A model generated the notes under the pieces. The model searched no databases, was not told the origin of the DNA, and worked only from the letters and a program-made list of their open reading frames with translations. A DNA stretch of 64,000 nucleotides from Pollenia angustigena (taxonomy: Eukaryota; Arthropoda; Insecta; Diptera; Polleniidae), in contig OV884059.1 of assembly GCA_930367215.1 (NCBI GenBank), positions 155,122,511-155,186,510 of the forward strand, read 5' to 3'. This document shows, piece by piece, positions 1 through 10,278 of the stretch (the first letter of the stretch is position 1; every line of letters starts with the position of its first letter). A program made the position numbers and the translations under genes.

Positions 1-174
1 AAAAAAAGCATTTTTATCCATTTTTAATACTTTAAATAAATATAAATTTGTTTGTTGTGTTTTTTTCTTAATCATCTGTCATCTTAATCATCTCAAATGT
101 AGTGTGAACGGCGTTGATTAACTTCATCAACATTTTGCTTAAACGCGTTTAAAAACCCAAATGTGAACATAGCA

Positions 175-690
175 TTAGGGTAAATTAGGGACCGATCTTC
201 ACGAAATTTTACAGATTTGTTGCTAGTCCTATAAAACTGTGATGTACCGAATTTTTTTATGATAGCATTATTAATTATGTTTTTAGGCGTACCAAACTGT
301 TTTCCGGTAGTAGGGTTTATATGTGGCTTAGGGTAAATTAGGGACCGATCTTCACGAAATTTTACAGACTTGTTGCTAGTCCTATAAAACTGTGATGTAC
401 CGAATTTTTTTATGATAGCATTATTAATTATGATTTTAGGCGCACTAAACTGTTTGCCGGTAGTAGGGTTTATATGCGGCCTAGGATAAATTATGGACCG
501 ATCTTCACGAAATTTTACGGTTTTATTTCTAGTCCTATGAAACTGTGAAATGTAAAAATCTGTAATGATAGCGTTATTATTTAGGGTTTAAGACGTTCTA
601 TACTGTTTTCCGGGAGTAGGGCTTATATAGGGCCTAGGGTAAATTATGAACAGATCTTCGCGAAGTTTTACAGCGTGATTTCCAGTCGAA
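175..690. repeat. 153-bp tandem repeat, about 3.4 units
   Basis: Units start at about 175, 328, 480 and 633 with the phrase TTAGGGTAAATTAGGGACCG or a close variant, followed by GATCTTCACGAAATTTTACA. Spacing is 152-153 bp. Units 1 and 2 are nearly identical, unit 3 is more diverged, and unit 4 stops after about 57 bp. DINE-1-like elements often have such central repeats. Confidence 0.85.
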
Positions 691-1080
691 TGGAATGAAT
701 TTTTGCCAAATCTCATATCATTCCGTGCATTTTTCGACCATTTATGCTACTTTTTGTAAAAAAATTAAAAATTTTTTTTAGGTGGTGGTTTCACATTTTG
801 ATCCTACCGAATCGATTTTGCTGGACATCAATCCAAAACTCCTTTGGATAACTGCAAGCAATTTGACACCAAGTTTTTTATTTCTTTTGAGTTTTTCGAA
901 AGTTTGCGTGCTTGCAACAGACGGACAGACAGACGGACATGGCTAAATCGACTTAGAATTACTCTAGGACCCAGAATATATATACTTTATGGGTTCTGAG
1001 ATGAATAATAAAAAAGTTTCACACGGAATGACAAACTTAGTATACCCTCTTCACAACTAATTGTGGTGGAGGGTATAAAA
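175..1080 (-). mobile_element. DINE-1/Helitron-like repeat with internal tandem array
   Basis: The right part (about 890-1080) carries the block GACGGACATGGCTAAATCG, then GAATATATATACTTTATGG, and ends in a stem of TATACCCTC pairing with GAGGGTATA around ATTGTGGTGG. In fly DINE-1-like elements this is the 5' end, so the copy lies on the minus strand. The left part is a tandem array. I saw no 3' hairpin end, so the copy is probably truncated. Family assignment is by resemblance only. Confidence 0.6.
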
Positions 1081-1780
1081 ATCTTGGTATCCCATAATAA
1101 ACATTAATCATGATCCGATTATGTTTATCCTAATAAAACAAGACATTTAAGTCCCCATTATCATATAAATTTCTAAATTTAAACAAATTATACTTTTACT
1201 ACTTTTCGTCACATAAAAATAGAAAAATAAAAAAAAAACAATAACCTACCCCAACTCACAAATTAATATGCATAAAAAAATCTTTTTTAATTAAAGAAAC
1301 AAACAAAAAAACTCATAAATATAAAATTGACCTTAAACCATATTTTTTAATTCTTTTGTGATTATTTTGGAATAAATTATTATGTTTTTTTTTTTTTTTG
1401 TAATCATTCATCTTATACTCGTTTTGCTCTTCTTATCTTAAGAAATTTTTATAAAAATAAATAAATCTTTACTACAGTAAATGTTGAGCGAATGCGTACA
1501 TTTGTATCGGTGTATTCGTGTCTTATGTACATATTTGTGTTCATTTGTCCACAAATGTGGTAAATAAATACAATATTATCGATTTCTTCTGAGACATTTT
1601 AGTTTTTTTTTTTTTTTTTTTTTATATTTTCCTTGGTTTTCTTGCAAAGAGACAAAGAAGAGATAGAAGGACAAAAAGAAAATAAGAAGTTACTGGAATG
1701 AAGTATCTGGCAGACAAATAGACATTTAAATAAGAATGATAGACATCAGAGCCAGTATAATGCACAGGGCTATTAGATTA
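1081..1780. other. AT-rich stretch, nothing recognised
   Basis: Very AT-rich with T homopolymers (1384-1400 and 1603-1623). No coding similarity, RNA gene or terminal inverted repeat was seen. Confidence 0.5.
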
Positions 1781-3347
1781 ATGGTGTTTTCTTTTCTTAA
1801 AAATAATAATGCATTATAATTGTGTAATATATTTATCAGGTTACACACAAGACAATAGCTACGTTTTATACACAACACTAATGTGTATTTAGCGCAGCGT
1901 TCGAAAATAAACAGTACATTATTTAACGTTCGGCTCACACACCCAAGAACGATATCTATTTTTTTAGTGATTGTGTAATAATACACAACCCTTAATACCG
2001 TTCGTAACTATTTTCAAGAAAGAACAGAACATTATATAATGTTCGGTTCTTCATTAAAAAACAGAACAATTGTAGTGATACTGTAGAAAAACATTATATT
2101 TTAATGTTCTTTAATGTTTTTTTCGTGTGTGCATTTTGTATTTGTAAAAAATTTTTGTTTTTTTTTTACCAGCCAAAAGGGACGAACATTAATGAGCCGA
2201 ACCGAACACATCGAAGTTTGTGGATTTTCAAAAAAAAACCGAACGGAATTAAATGTTCTCATCTTTTGTTGTGTGTGATAAAAACAGTATTATTTTTGTG
2301 TTCGAAAGATGACTAACAGGGAAACGTTATTTTTTTTAATGGTTTTCTACACAAACAGTATTAGCGTTTGTGTTTTCCACAAATCTACCGAACCGAACAT
2401 TAAGAAACGATATTTAGTGTTTATTTTCGAACACTGATTTAGCGTCCCTGTCGGACATTCAGTTAACTTTAAATTAACTGAAAGCTAGCTATTTCTCAAG
2501 TAGTGGTGGTTGACACTTGTATTACTTTTATATGGAATTAACTAACTATTTTAACATTGCGATGTCCTAGGAAGTAGTCAATTGTCCGACTCTGCATTAC
2601 TTGCAGTTAACTTAAAGTTAACTTTTTGTAGCTAGCTATAAACTTACTAATTTAAGTTGGCTTTTTTAAATTAACTATTTTATTAAAATTGTATTTAGTT
2701 ATTTTATTTAATTTTTTAATTATAGTATAACCTGGCCATTACCGATTACCAGTTTCTACTCCTTATATTGTAATAATGGCCCTAAATAATTAAATCTTTT
2801 GTGGGTCTTGGAGTCGTTTGTTTGCCAATCGACTTGGCTCTCTCTACTTAAAATTCACAGTGTTTGTATACACTTTGGTTAATGTAAATTTTGCATTGCT
2901 TAGTTGTTGCCTTAAACTTAGTCTATACAAGCTAACTTAAAGTTGGCTTTTTTTGTAGTTAGCTACTCATTTGACGGCAGGGGTGTTAAATATTGAATAC
3001 AAAGTTTGTACTAATAAGCGATATTCACCGCTGTGGTAGCAGTTTTCAACATTAAATTTTCTTTGAATTCCAATAAGGTTTAACAACACTGATTTTCAAT
3101 AATTAAAGTTATCAGTTGTTAAAAATTGCTTGCATAAAAAAGTACTTAACGCAGACGCAAGAAAGTGTATTATCTCACACTCAATTTTAACTGGGGGTAA
3201 GAAATGGAAAAAATTTTCCATTTATTTTTGCAACATATTTAGAAAGGAAAACGACAACTTTTCACTTGTTTGCATATATTTTTAGAATAGAACTAAAACC
3301 CGCGCGAATGGTACATGGAACATTATTGTCAGAAAAGAAAACACCAT
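1781..3347 (-). mobile_element. Inverted-repeat element, family B copy 1
   Basis: The ends are ATGGTGTTTTCTTTTCT at 1781 and its reverse complement ending at 3347. A second copy lies in the opposite orientation at 46859-48105. The last 220 bp here (3129-3347) match 46859-47080 reversed, and the first 80 bp match 48020-48105 reversed. No transposase coding was seen, so it is non-autonomous. A hAT-type MITE sits inside. The middle (2445-3130) has three diverged copies of a GTTAACTTAAAGTTAACT block followed by AGCTAGCTA. Superfamily is unknown. Confidence 0.7.
1895..2436. mobile_element. hAT-type MITE, copy 1
   Basis: TIRs are CAGCGTTCGAAAATAAAC on the left and GTTTATTTTCGAACACTG on the right. 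They are flanked by a perfect 8-bp direct repeat ATTTAGCG (1887-1894 and 2437-2444). An 8-bp duplication with CAG-starting TIRs is typical of hAT elements. A related copy in opposite orientation is at 55926-56576. It has no transposase. Reading frames inside it are fortuitous. Confidence 0.85.
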
Positions 3348-4040
3348 AAAAAACAATATTTGAAATAAAATTCTTTTAAAACCCAAAAAAAGATTTTCTA
3401 TCATCATAATTCAGTTGTATAAAGTTATCTGAATTAGAAAATTTAAGCGCAATGTTTCGAACAAGAGCCATTTTTAAGCAACTTTCGCGAAGTATGTGAA
3501 TCTACGCGTATTTCATTATAATTTTCTTTAATGCATTTTTTGAGTCAACACAATTTTCGAACTTTTATCGAAAATTTATACTATTTCATAAACGAACAAA
3601 ATGTCATTGGATAAATGGTTTATTTTAACAAATATTTAAAAATCAATGGAGACTCCTAATAAAGTACACGATATTGATAAAAAGAGCCTTTTATTTTTTT
3701 GAAAAGAAAAAAAATCCTATTTTTGGTAACGTTTTAAAAAATTTTGTTTTTGTTTCAATTGTATTTGTGCGAAAGAGTTTTTTGAAATAGACAGTGTAAA
3801 TTAGAATACAACAATATTTTCAGAAAAATAAAAAAACATCTAATTGAATTTTACGGCTTCACGTGTGGATACATATTTCAGACCAACAGATTGTGTTAAA
3901 AGCAGGTCCCCTGGGATCGTCTAGCCCAATTTAGCGATAAAGTTGAGACTCTCGCTGTTCCAACAATACAGCGCATTACCTTGCTGGTTATGTGCAGGCT
4001 TCACATTGCACTTCAGGTTGTCATAATCGATCAATTTTTT
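3348..4040. other. AT-rich stretch, nothing recognised
   Basis: There is no coding similarity or RNA gene. Positions 3900-3980 are slightly less AT-rich (CAGGTCCCCTGGGATCG) but match nothing I know. Confidence 0.4.
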
Positions 4041-4043
4041 ACC

Positions 4044-4260
4044 GATATGGTCACCTCAAACAAAGCTATTTCGAAGGAAAATGTTTTAACATATTTTGGT
4101 TGCTTTAAATATATTATTGGCACTAGCAAACATTTTATGGTTACATTAGTCCTGAAACAAAACCACAATCATTTTATGGTTGCCTACAAGATATTTATGG
4201 TCAATATGTTTACCACTTTAACTAGTATAAGGTAGTGCTAACCATATGAAATATGTGTTT
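4044..4260 (+). repeat. Dispersed repeat H, copy 1
   Basis: It starts with ATATGGTCACCTC and contains several TTATGGTT or CATATT phrases. The same order of phrases (ATGGTCACCTC, GGTTGAATTAGTCCT, ACCACAATCA, ATGGTTGCCT) recurs at about 63288-63475. Just downstream, at 4265-4300, CACACGCAAAGAAAAAAC is the inverted form of the right end of the element ending near 22731. Confidence 0.55.
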
Positions 4261-4424
4261 TTTCAGCATTCACACGCAAAGAAAAAACATGGTTGTGGTA
4301 AACATATTCCAAGAGCAAAATTTTATGATAAGATTCATGATTGTAGTCACCATATTAAGATTATTATTGAATCAAGTAATGGCTAAATATATTCGTAATA
4401 TTACATCATAATATTTTTCCCATA

Positions 4425-4590
4425 ATCATATTATTATTCTGTTAATCATAATAAGTTAAGAAGGAATCGTATTATTGTCATTGAGAAGCAATCATATTAT
4501 TATCATGTTAATCATAATAAGCTAAGAAATTAATCATATTATTGTCATGTTAATCATAATAAATTTAGAAGCAATCATATTATGATACAG
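4425..4590. repeat. AATCATATTATTRTCATGTT minisatellite
   Basis: Repeats of about 40 bp are built on CATATTATTATCATGTTAAT and CATAATAAG, at roughly 4425, 4484, 4527 and 4566. The units are internally palindromic (CATAATATG-like). It is similar in style to the AACCATAATATGG repeats near 20 kb. Confidence 0.6.
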
Positions 4591-5238
4591 CTCCTTTAAT
4601 AACTGTCATAACAATACAAAATAAATTAAAATTTTTATGTATCGATTTTATATTTTGTGATTTTTTACAATTTTTCTTGATGTAAATAAAAATGGCGGAG
4701 TTCAATATTTGTTGTTGGATTTTACTAAGATATTTTGCACTATTAATTATTTTAATTTCTTTAAATTTATTATTTTGTATGGTAATGTATCTTGATTAAC
4801 CGCTCACTTATAAAACGAACGACACAACTGATTCAAAATACTTTTACAAATGGCGCTAGCAAAATATTATTAGAGTAAATATAGTTTGATTGCATCTTAA
4901 ACATAATATGATAAATGTATAGAAAGTTATCATGTTATGGCTATTATATATCATGATATGGTTGTGGGTAATATAATATGTTTTGAAAGTTATCATAATA
5001 TTATCGTGCATAAAACTGAATTGGCAAATTGGTTTTTTTCGTTGTTTTCTTACGAAGACAATGGAGTCGGAAAGAACCCAACCATTGTAGGGGGATGTAA
5101 GAAAAGATAAACTCACTGTTTATTGTTGGTGTTTTGTGTAGGCTTTGATATTGTTACAAGTAAGACTTTGAGTGTTTGAAATTCTTATTCGCTTTAGGGT
5201 TTTATTCGTATAATATTTTTGGCTTTTCTAAAATCTTT
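4591..5238. other. AT-rich stretch, nothing recognised
   Basis: It holds further CATAATATG-like words (4900-5000) but no coding similarity or TIR that I could pair. Confidence 0.4.
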
Positions 5239-5302
5239 GGAAAAGGTTTCCTGATGAGCTGGTCTAAGCAACCGGCGAAATGCGCATAGAGGCTAGTTTT
5301 CC
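5239..5302 (+). ncRNA. Candidate hammerhead ribozyme
   Basis: This would be a self-cleaving RNA motif. The core CTGATGA is at 5251-5257. Stem II is GCTGG (5258-5262) with CCGGC (5272-5276), a 5-bp stem including one G-U and the conserved closing G-C, with a 9-nt loop. GAA follows at 5277-5279. Stem III is only AT/AT (5280-5281 with 5286-5287) around the tetraloop GCGC, and the cleavage-site base is A5288, so the site reads ATA. Stem I pairs 5289-5294 with 5245-5250 (three G-U pairs), then, after an AG bulge, TTTTCC (5297-5302) with GGAAAA (5239-5244). All invariant core bases are present. A very short stem III with a small loop is the form known from Penelope-like retroelements and retrozymes. 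No Penelope-type coding is visible nearby. Confidence 0.7.
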
Positions 5303-5867
5303 CTCAACAATAAATTTCAGTGTATTTATCAAATATGAAAAAACTGGGAATTTAGCACGTCATACGGAGATCGTATTAATAATAGACTTTGTATTCCCTG
5401 GAATATCTTTGATATCATAATTTCGTTGTTAGAAAAATAAATATTTTTCGGTCAACAATACTCAAATTAATAATTGCGATAAACATTGATATGTTTACAG
5501 TAACTATAATATTGTTGATATTAAATAAAAATAACAATTATTTGTGTACGACAACAATATATTGCGAAATATATATGTATGTATCTTGTCAGAGAAGGGC
5601 GATCTTTGCTTTCTGTCTCGAAAGCACCAATTCTAAACCGCTTAATCCCTATTTCGCACGTTTTAATCAATTGAACATTCTCAGGATAAGCTTTGGTATG
5701 CAATTAATGTGCTTCAGCTGCACTGCTTTTAAATTGCAGAAGTTAAGTAAAACTTCTTTATACATCTATTTTTAAATAATATATAAAATTGTCAATGAAC
5801 ATTTTTGAAATTATTTTGCAAATTATCATCTGAGTAAAGAAAATCACAAAGTTAAATTAAATGCAAT
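5303..5867. other. Stretch beside the ribozyme motif, nothing recognised
   Basis: AT-rich with short open frames on both strands (for example 5491-5775) that show no recognisable protein motif. If the ribozyme belongs to a retroelement, part of that element may extend here, but I cannot define its ends. Confidence 0.4.
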
Positions 5868-6248
5868 CAAGTAAGAGTGCTATATTCGGCTATGCCGAAT
5901 CTCATATACCCTTCACCATGATGAGATAAGAACAAAAAGTTATATACATAAATAACGTTCTTTAGATATAAATATATATTAATTTCGTCATGCCGAAGAA
6001 TATAAAAAATCAAAAAATTTATATATGTAAATAAGCCCGTTTCCTCTTTTGCCAAAGTTGATGTTTGAAATTCGTTTTATAAACTTAAAATCGTTTTTTA
6101 GAACTTTAAAAAATTTAAATAAAAAAAAATACATTTTGGGATTCGAACTGGCAATATCATCAATCTCAGGAGAGAATTGTTAAGTTCTCTAGTTCTCGGC
6201 TACGAATGCTTTTACTAAAGAAGCGTTAAATTAAAATATATTGAGTCT

Positions 6249-7517
6249 ATGAGTTTGTTTCTTAATTTTACCGACAATCTCCTTCATCAAATCTCGTCCC
6301 TACTATCTTCCTGTCAACATGGTTTTAGAAAAGGTCGTTCACCAATTACTAATCTCATGCAGCTGACTACTATAGTAAATCGTGGATTTATTAAAAGGAA
6401 ATTTACAGATTGTATCTACACGGACTTTAGTAAAGCTTTTGATAAAGTCAATCATAAATTACTTCTGATAAAGCTTCATGCTATGGGCTTTACACTCGGG
6501 AGTTTAAATTGGATTAAATCATATTTAACAAACCGAAAACAAAATGTTGTTTTTAATAATACTACATCAAAAAACATTATCGTAAGTTCTGGAGTGCCCC
6601 AAGGAAGCCATATTGGTCCAATTTTATTTTCCTTATTCATCAATGACTTGCCGTGCGTAATAAAATATTGTAACGTCTTAATGTATGCTGATGATGTGAA
6701 GATATTTCATAGTTATGACAATAACATTGACAAAAATTTGCTGCAACATGATTTGGATGAACTATTTCAATGGTGCGTGCTTAATTTAATGGAACTCAAT
6801 TTAAACAAATGTAAACATATGCGTTTTTCAAGAAACGATAACGCTTTATTTAACTTTTCACTGGGTGGACATCAACTTGAACTGGTTAAGGAATTCTCAA
6901 ATCTTGGAATACTTTTAGATCCTAAATTAAATCTCAAGAAACACATATATATGATGGTAAACAAAGCTCGTGGTATGTTAGCTTTTATAAAACGATGGGC
7001 TAAGGAGTTTACTGAACCAATCATTACTAAGCGGTTATATACATCTTTAGTCAGACTTATCTTGGAATATGGATCTGTTATTTGGGATCCGAGTGCGGAT
7101 TATCTGAAAAACATTATTGAATCAGTCCAAAAACAATTTCTTCTTTTTTGCTTGGGTAATTCAACATGGAATCCTAACGTCATTATTCCTCCTTATACTA
7201 CAAGGCTTGCATTTATAAAATTACCAACGTTGGAGAGCAGAAGAACTATGCTTAGCGTTTCATTTTTATTCAACCTAATAAATGGTGCAGTCTGTTCTGA
7301 CTTCCTACTCAGCAACATAAATTTTAATGTACCTCATCGATCAACTCGTTTCTACATTCCAATATATTTACAAGTTTTACAAACTAATTATGCTAATTCT
7401 GATCCTCTAAGAAAATTGTGTAAACATTGTAATGATTTTTATTTTCTTATTGATTTTTCTGTTAATGTTAATGTCATTAAACGTTATATTATTATACACC
7501 TAAATCAGTGTAATTAA
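6249..7517 (+). CDS. Reverse transcriptase of a 5'-truncated non-LTR retrotransposon (CR1/Jockey group)
   Basis: This is the polymerase part of a LINE ORF2, which copies the element's RNA into a nicked chromosomal target. In the 422-residue frame the palm motifs are clear: TDFSKAFDKVNH at about residues 58-69 (motif A, first catalytic Asp), SGVPQGSHIGPILF at 114-127 (motif B) and YADD at 146-149 (motif C, catalytic Asp pair). A post-RT region with ILEYGSVIWDP and ESVQKQFLLF resembles CR1/Jockey-group ORF2 proteins. The N-terminal endonuclease, the first RT motifs and ORF1 are missing. The ATG and first few residues come from the flanking DINE repeat (the same bases are in the empty copy near 45440), so the start is accidental. 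The frame runs uninterrupted to a stop followed by a 3' UTR and poly(A), which suggests fairly recent insertion. It cannot be an autonomous element. Confidence 0.9.
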   Translation: MSLFLNFTDNLLHQISSLLSSCQHGFRKGRSPITNLMQLTTIVNRGFIKRKFTDCIYTDFSKAFDKVNHKLLLIKLHAMGFTLGSLNWIKSYLTNRKQNVVFNNTTSKNIIVSSGVPQGSHIGPILFSLFINDLPCVIKYCNVLMYADDVKIFHSYDNNIDKNLLQHDLDELFQWCVLNLMELNLNKCKHMRFSRNDNALFNFSLGGHQLELVKEFSNLGILLDPKLNLKKHIYMMVNKARGMLAFIKRWAKEFTEPIITKRLYTSLVRLILEYGSVIWDPSADYLKNIIESVQKQFLLFCLGNSTWNPNVIIPPYTTRLAFIKLPTLESRRTMLSVSFLFNLINGAVCSDFLLSNINFNVPHRSTRFYIPIYLQVLQTNYANSDPLRKLCKHCNDFYFLIDFSVNVNVIKRYIIIHLNQCN

Positions 7518-7636
7518 ATGGATTTTTAAATCCTTTTTCTTTTTATTATTTTGTATATTATGTAAAATTATTTTTTTATAATTGGTCTGTAAGGATTTAT
7601 TCCGTAGACCTTAAATAATAAATAAAAAAAAAAAAT
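6264..7636 (+). mobile_element. 5'-truncated LINE insertion with poly(A) tail
   Basis: Comparison with the empty copy (45440 region, reverse strand) shows foreign sequence from about 6264 to the A-run ending at 7636, with AATAAATAAA just before the tail. Left host sequence ends GAGTTTGTTTCTT; right host sequence resumes TCATATACATG. About 14 bp present at the empty site (TATTTAAGTGGCAT) are missing and no target duplication is seen, so the event seems to have removed target bases. Confidence 0.85.
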
Positions 7637-7734
7637 CATATACATGCATTAATGTGTATGTGTATGCGTTAAATTAAACACATTACAAATAAAATCCACC
7701 ACTTGTAGTGAAGGGTATAAAAAACAACAAAAAA

Positions 7735-7850
7735 CCACATTACCAACACTGTATTACGATAGCCACTGTATGACCGTAGAAACCAAAATTGAATTGGTTT
7801 GTATGGTATGTTTATGTCGTTTTGGTAATGCAGTGTTGGCATGGTAATGT
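7735..7850. mobile_element. Hairpin MITE inside the DINE-like element
   Basis: The arms ATTACCAACACTGTATTAC on the left and TTTGGTAATGCAGTGTTGGC on the right form an imperfect hairpin. The same MITE is at the same internal place in the copy near 45215-45332, so it was captured before the family spread. Confidence 0.6.
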
Positions 7851-8114
7851 CACGTCTAATTGGACCTTTAAAGGAAAAAATTTGAGGCAGTCGTGGTTTT
7901 TTAATCATATCTCAGCCATTTGTGGACCGATCTTGCTGAATTTCCATAGCAAACAATTCCGGACCATTTGTGACATAAATGTATAATAACCTGGCCCCCA
8001 TCATTTATGGGGTCTTCGGAAAATCCATTTCAACGGACAGACGGATAGACGGACATCGTTAAATCAACTTCGCTCCTCATAAGCCCCCGGAATATATATA
8101 CTTTAAAGGTAAAC

Positions 8115-8480
8115 AAAAATCAATTTTTTTCCCGCCCATTTTTTTTAAAGAGATTGTGTATTGATATTCCAGCTAGGTGTACAATGTTGGACAATTTTTC
8201 TCTTACCGTTCTTTAAATACATAATTAAATCTATTAAACGACATGCCTACTTATTTTATTGCGCCCACACTTTGCTTACATAATTTGTAAGCTTTGGCTA
8301 TTGCTAAACAAACACATTTAATATACACACAGTGACAATTGGTCAGGCGGACATCGTTAAATCAACTTCGCTACTAATAAGGACCCAGAATAAATATATA
8401 ATTCTAAAATCAATATTGTAGAAATTACAAACGGCTTGACAAACTTATATATACCACCTGTGGTGAAGGGTATAAAAAGT
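8115..8480 (-). mobile_element. DINE-like 5' fragment, left arm of a large inverted repeat
   Basis: It contains GGCGGACATCGTTAAATCAA, GGACCCAGAATAAATATATA and the stem CCACCTGTGGTGAAGGGTAT at its right end. Positions 8115-8434 match 8982-9307 in inverted orientation with few differences. The spacer is about 550 bp. Confidence 0.75.
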
Positions 8481-8975
8481 TCATGCTAAAGTTAATCTAT
8501 TTTTAATCTATTTTTTATCGTATACATTTTAGTTGCTTAGACTAGATTTGCTTTAAGCTGGATAGACCGATAAAAACATATATTCAAATTAGAAGTAAAT
8601 ATAGTAAAAGTTCTTTAAAGTTAAGGGAAGGGTATTGATTATATTTCAACGAACAATATACATACATATGTATAAATAACAGTGGTGGGCAGAACACTAC
8701 ACTATTAACGGGTGTCTGTGTGATTAGCAAATGAGAAAATTGAAAAGTACATGCGTCGACGTAGCAGAATATTATTATGCGTGCCGGAAAATAAAGAATT
8801 TTCTGTTCCATAACTTGCATATCGGTCTTTACATTTTAAGTTGTTACAGTATCTATATAATTGAGTTATCTATATTCTCTGCAAGCCCAAATAAAGAAAA
8901 AATTTTTAGAATTAAGTTAGTCTACATCCTCATGAGAAGTATTGACTGCCACAGGTTTAAAGGGCATGTAAAATT

Positions 8976-9590
8976 TTTTCATTCCGTTTGTAGTTTCTAC
9001 AATATTGATTTTAGAATTATATATTTATTCTGGGTCCTTTTGAGTAGCGAAGTTGATTTAACGATGTCCGCCTGACCAATTGTCCCTGTGTGTTTGTATA
9101 TTAAATGTGTTTGTTTGGCAAGAGCCAAAGCTTACAAATTATGTAAGCAAAATGTGGGCGCAATAAAATAAGTAGGCATGTCATTTAATAGATTTAATTA
9201 TGTATTTAAAGAACGGTAAGGGAAAAATTGTCCAACATTGTACACATAGCTGGAATATCAATACGCAATCTCTTTAAAAAAATGGGCGGGGAAAAATTGA
9301 TTTTTCTTTATTTGAAGAAACGTTGCAGAAAAAGTTTTCAAATTTAGTAAAAATAGCTTTGGTGCCAATTCATGACATCTAGCAAAAAGTGGGCGGGATC
9401 AAAGAAGGCCCGTGACACAAAATGCATTTAAATATATCTCGATAACGGCAGGAGAAAAAAATTTCAGAAATTCGGTACAAATAGCTGGGTTGTTGATAAA
9501 AGGTGGTATTATTGGATAAGTAGGCGTGGCACTTCTCATACAAATATAAACCAGATCAGTAAAAGTTACAAGACTTAAAAACAAGTAGCC
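8976..9590 (+). mobile_element. DINE-like fragment, right arm of the inverted repeat
   Basis: The first 330 bp are the inverted partner of 8115-8434 (shared words include GTTGATTTAACGATGTCCG and AATGGGCGGG). Positions 9310-9590 continue with diverged units of about 115 bp (AAAGTGGGCGGGATC, AAGTAGGCGTGGCACTTCTC). Similar GTGGCACTTCCCATAC units occur inside the Helitron at 13070. Confidence 0.65.
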
Positions 9591-10278
9591 GGTATTTATT
9601 TATATTACTTTCTATGTGGCACAATATGGAACTCTTACTTGTTTTTCAAATGTTTCGTCATTAGACTATTTTTTTCTGATCTAATTATTTACAAAAAAGC
9701 ATGATAATAAAACGACTGATGGAATTTGCTGAGGAATGTCTGTCAAAACAAAGTCATACAATGACAATTTACACTTGAAAAATTATTACAATAATTAAAG
9801 AATGTTTTTGAAAACAACTTAAAGAATTTATGGCGAAAATAAGTAAAATAAACAAAAATAAATAAAAATGAATTTGATAATAAAATTTTATTTAAAGTTC
9901 TTTTTAGTACCATTATTTTGTGTCAGTGTATTTTAAAGTAATCCGTAAGTATGTTATTTGCGATGATTAATATTTATTTAATGATTATAGGAAATGCAAT
10001 AAAGTTACTTTTTTTTTATTACGCATAAACATGCAGACACACATATTATTTTATTATATGCCCAGCAGTTCTTAAGCAATGCACTTACAAATAAGTTTAA
10101 TCTTTAATGAATTTGAAAGTGGATGCTTAAAATTCTTTTATCACAAGTTTTCTGTTAGCTCAAAGTAATGAGAGTAGAGGTCAATTAATTTCCTTGTGAT
10201 TTATATGCTGTTAGCAAAATTATATTCTTCCTGTTTCTCTTTCCTTCTCTCTTTATCCCTTCCACACTTTAAAATATT
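9591..10278. other. AT-rich stretch, nothing recognised
   Basis: No protein motif, RNA gene or paired terminal repeat was seen. Confidence 0.4.

Larger units (their letters stand above)
5868..8110 (-). mobile_element. DINE-like element interrupted by a LINE
   Basis: The left end AAGTAAGAGTGCTA plus the hairpin TTCGGCTATGCCGAA is the 3' end. The right part has GACAGACGGATAGACGGACA and GAATATATATACTTT. The same element, without the LINE, lies on the plus strand at 44960-45857. The two match along their length, including GTTAAGTTCTCTCCTGAGA-type sequence, a CCACTTGTAGTGAAGGGTAT segment and a 115-bp hairpin MITE. The 5' end here is replaced by a second DINE fragment from 8115. Confidence 0.75.

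Noticed and set aside
2445..2990. CCCTGTCGG and CGGCAGGGG as TIRs of another nested element
   Set aside because: The match is only 8-9 bp with differences, no target duplication is visible, and internal GTTAACTT blocks are direct repeats, not mirrored.
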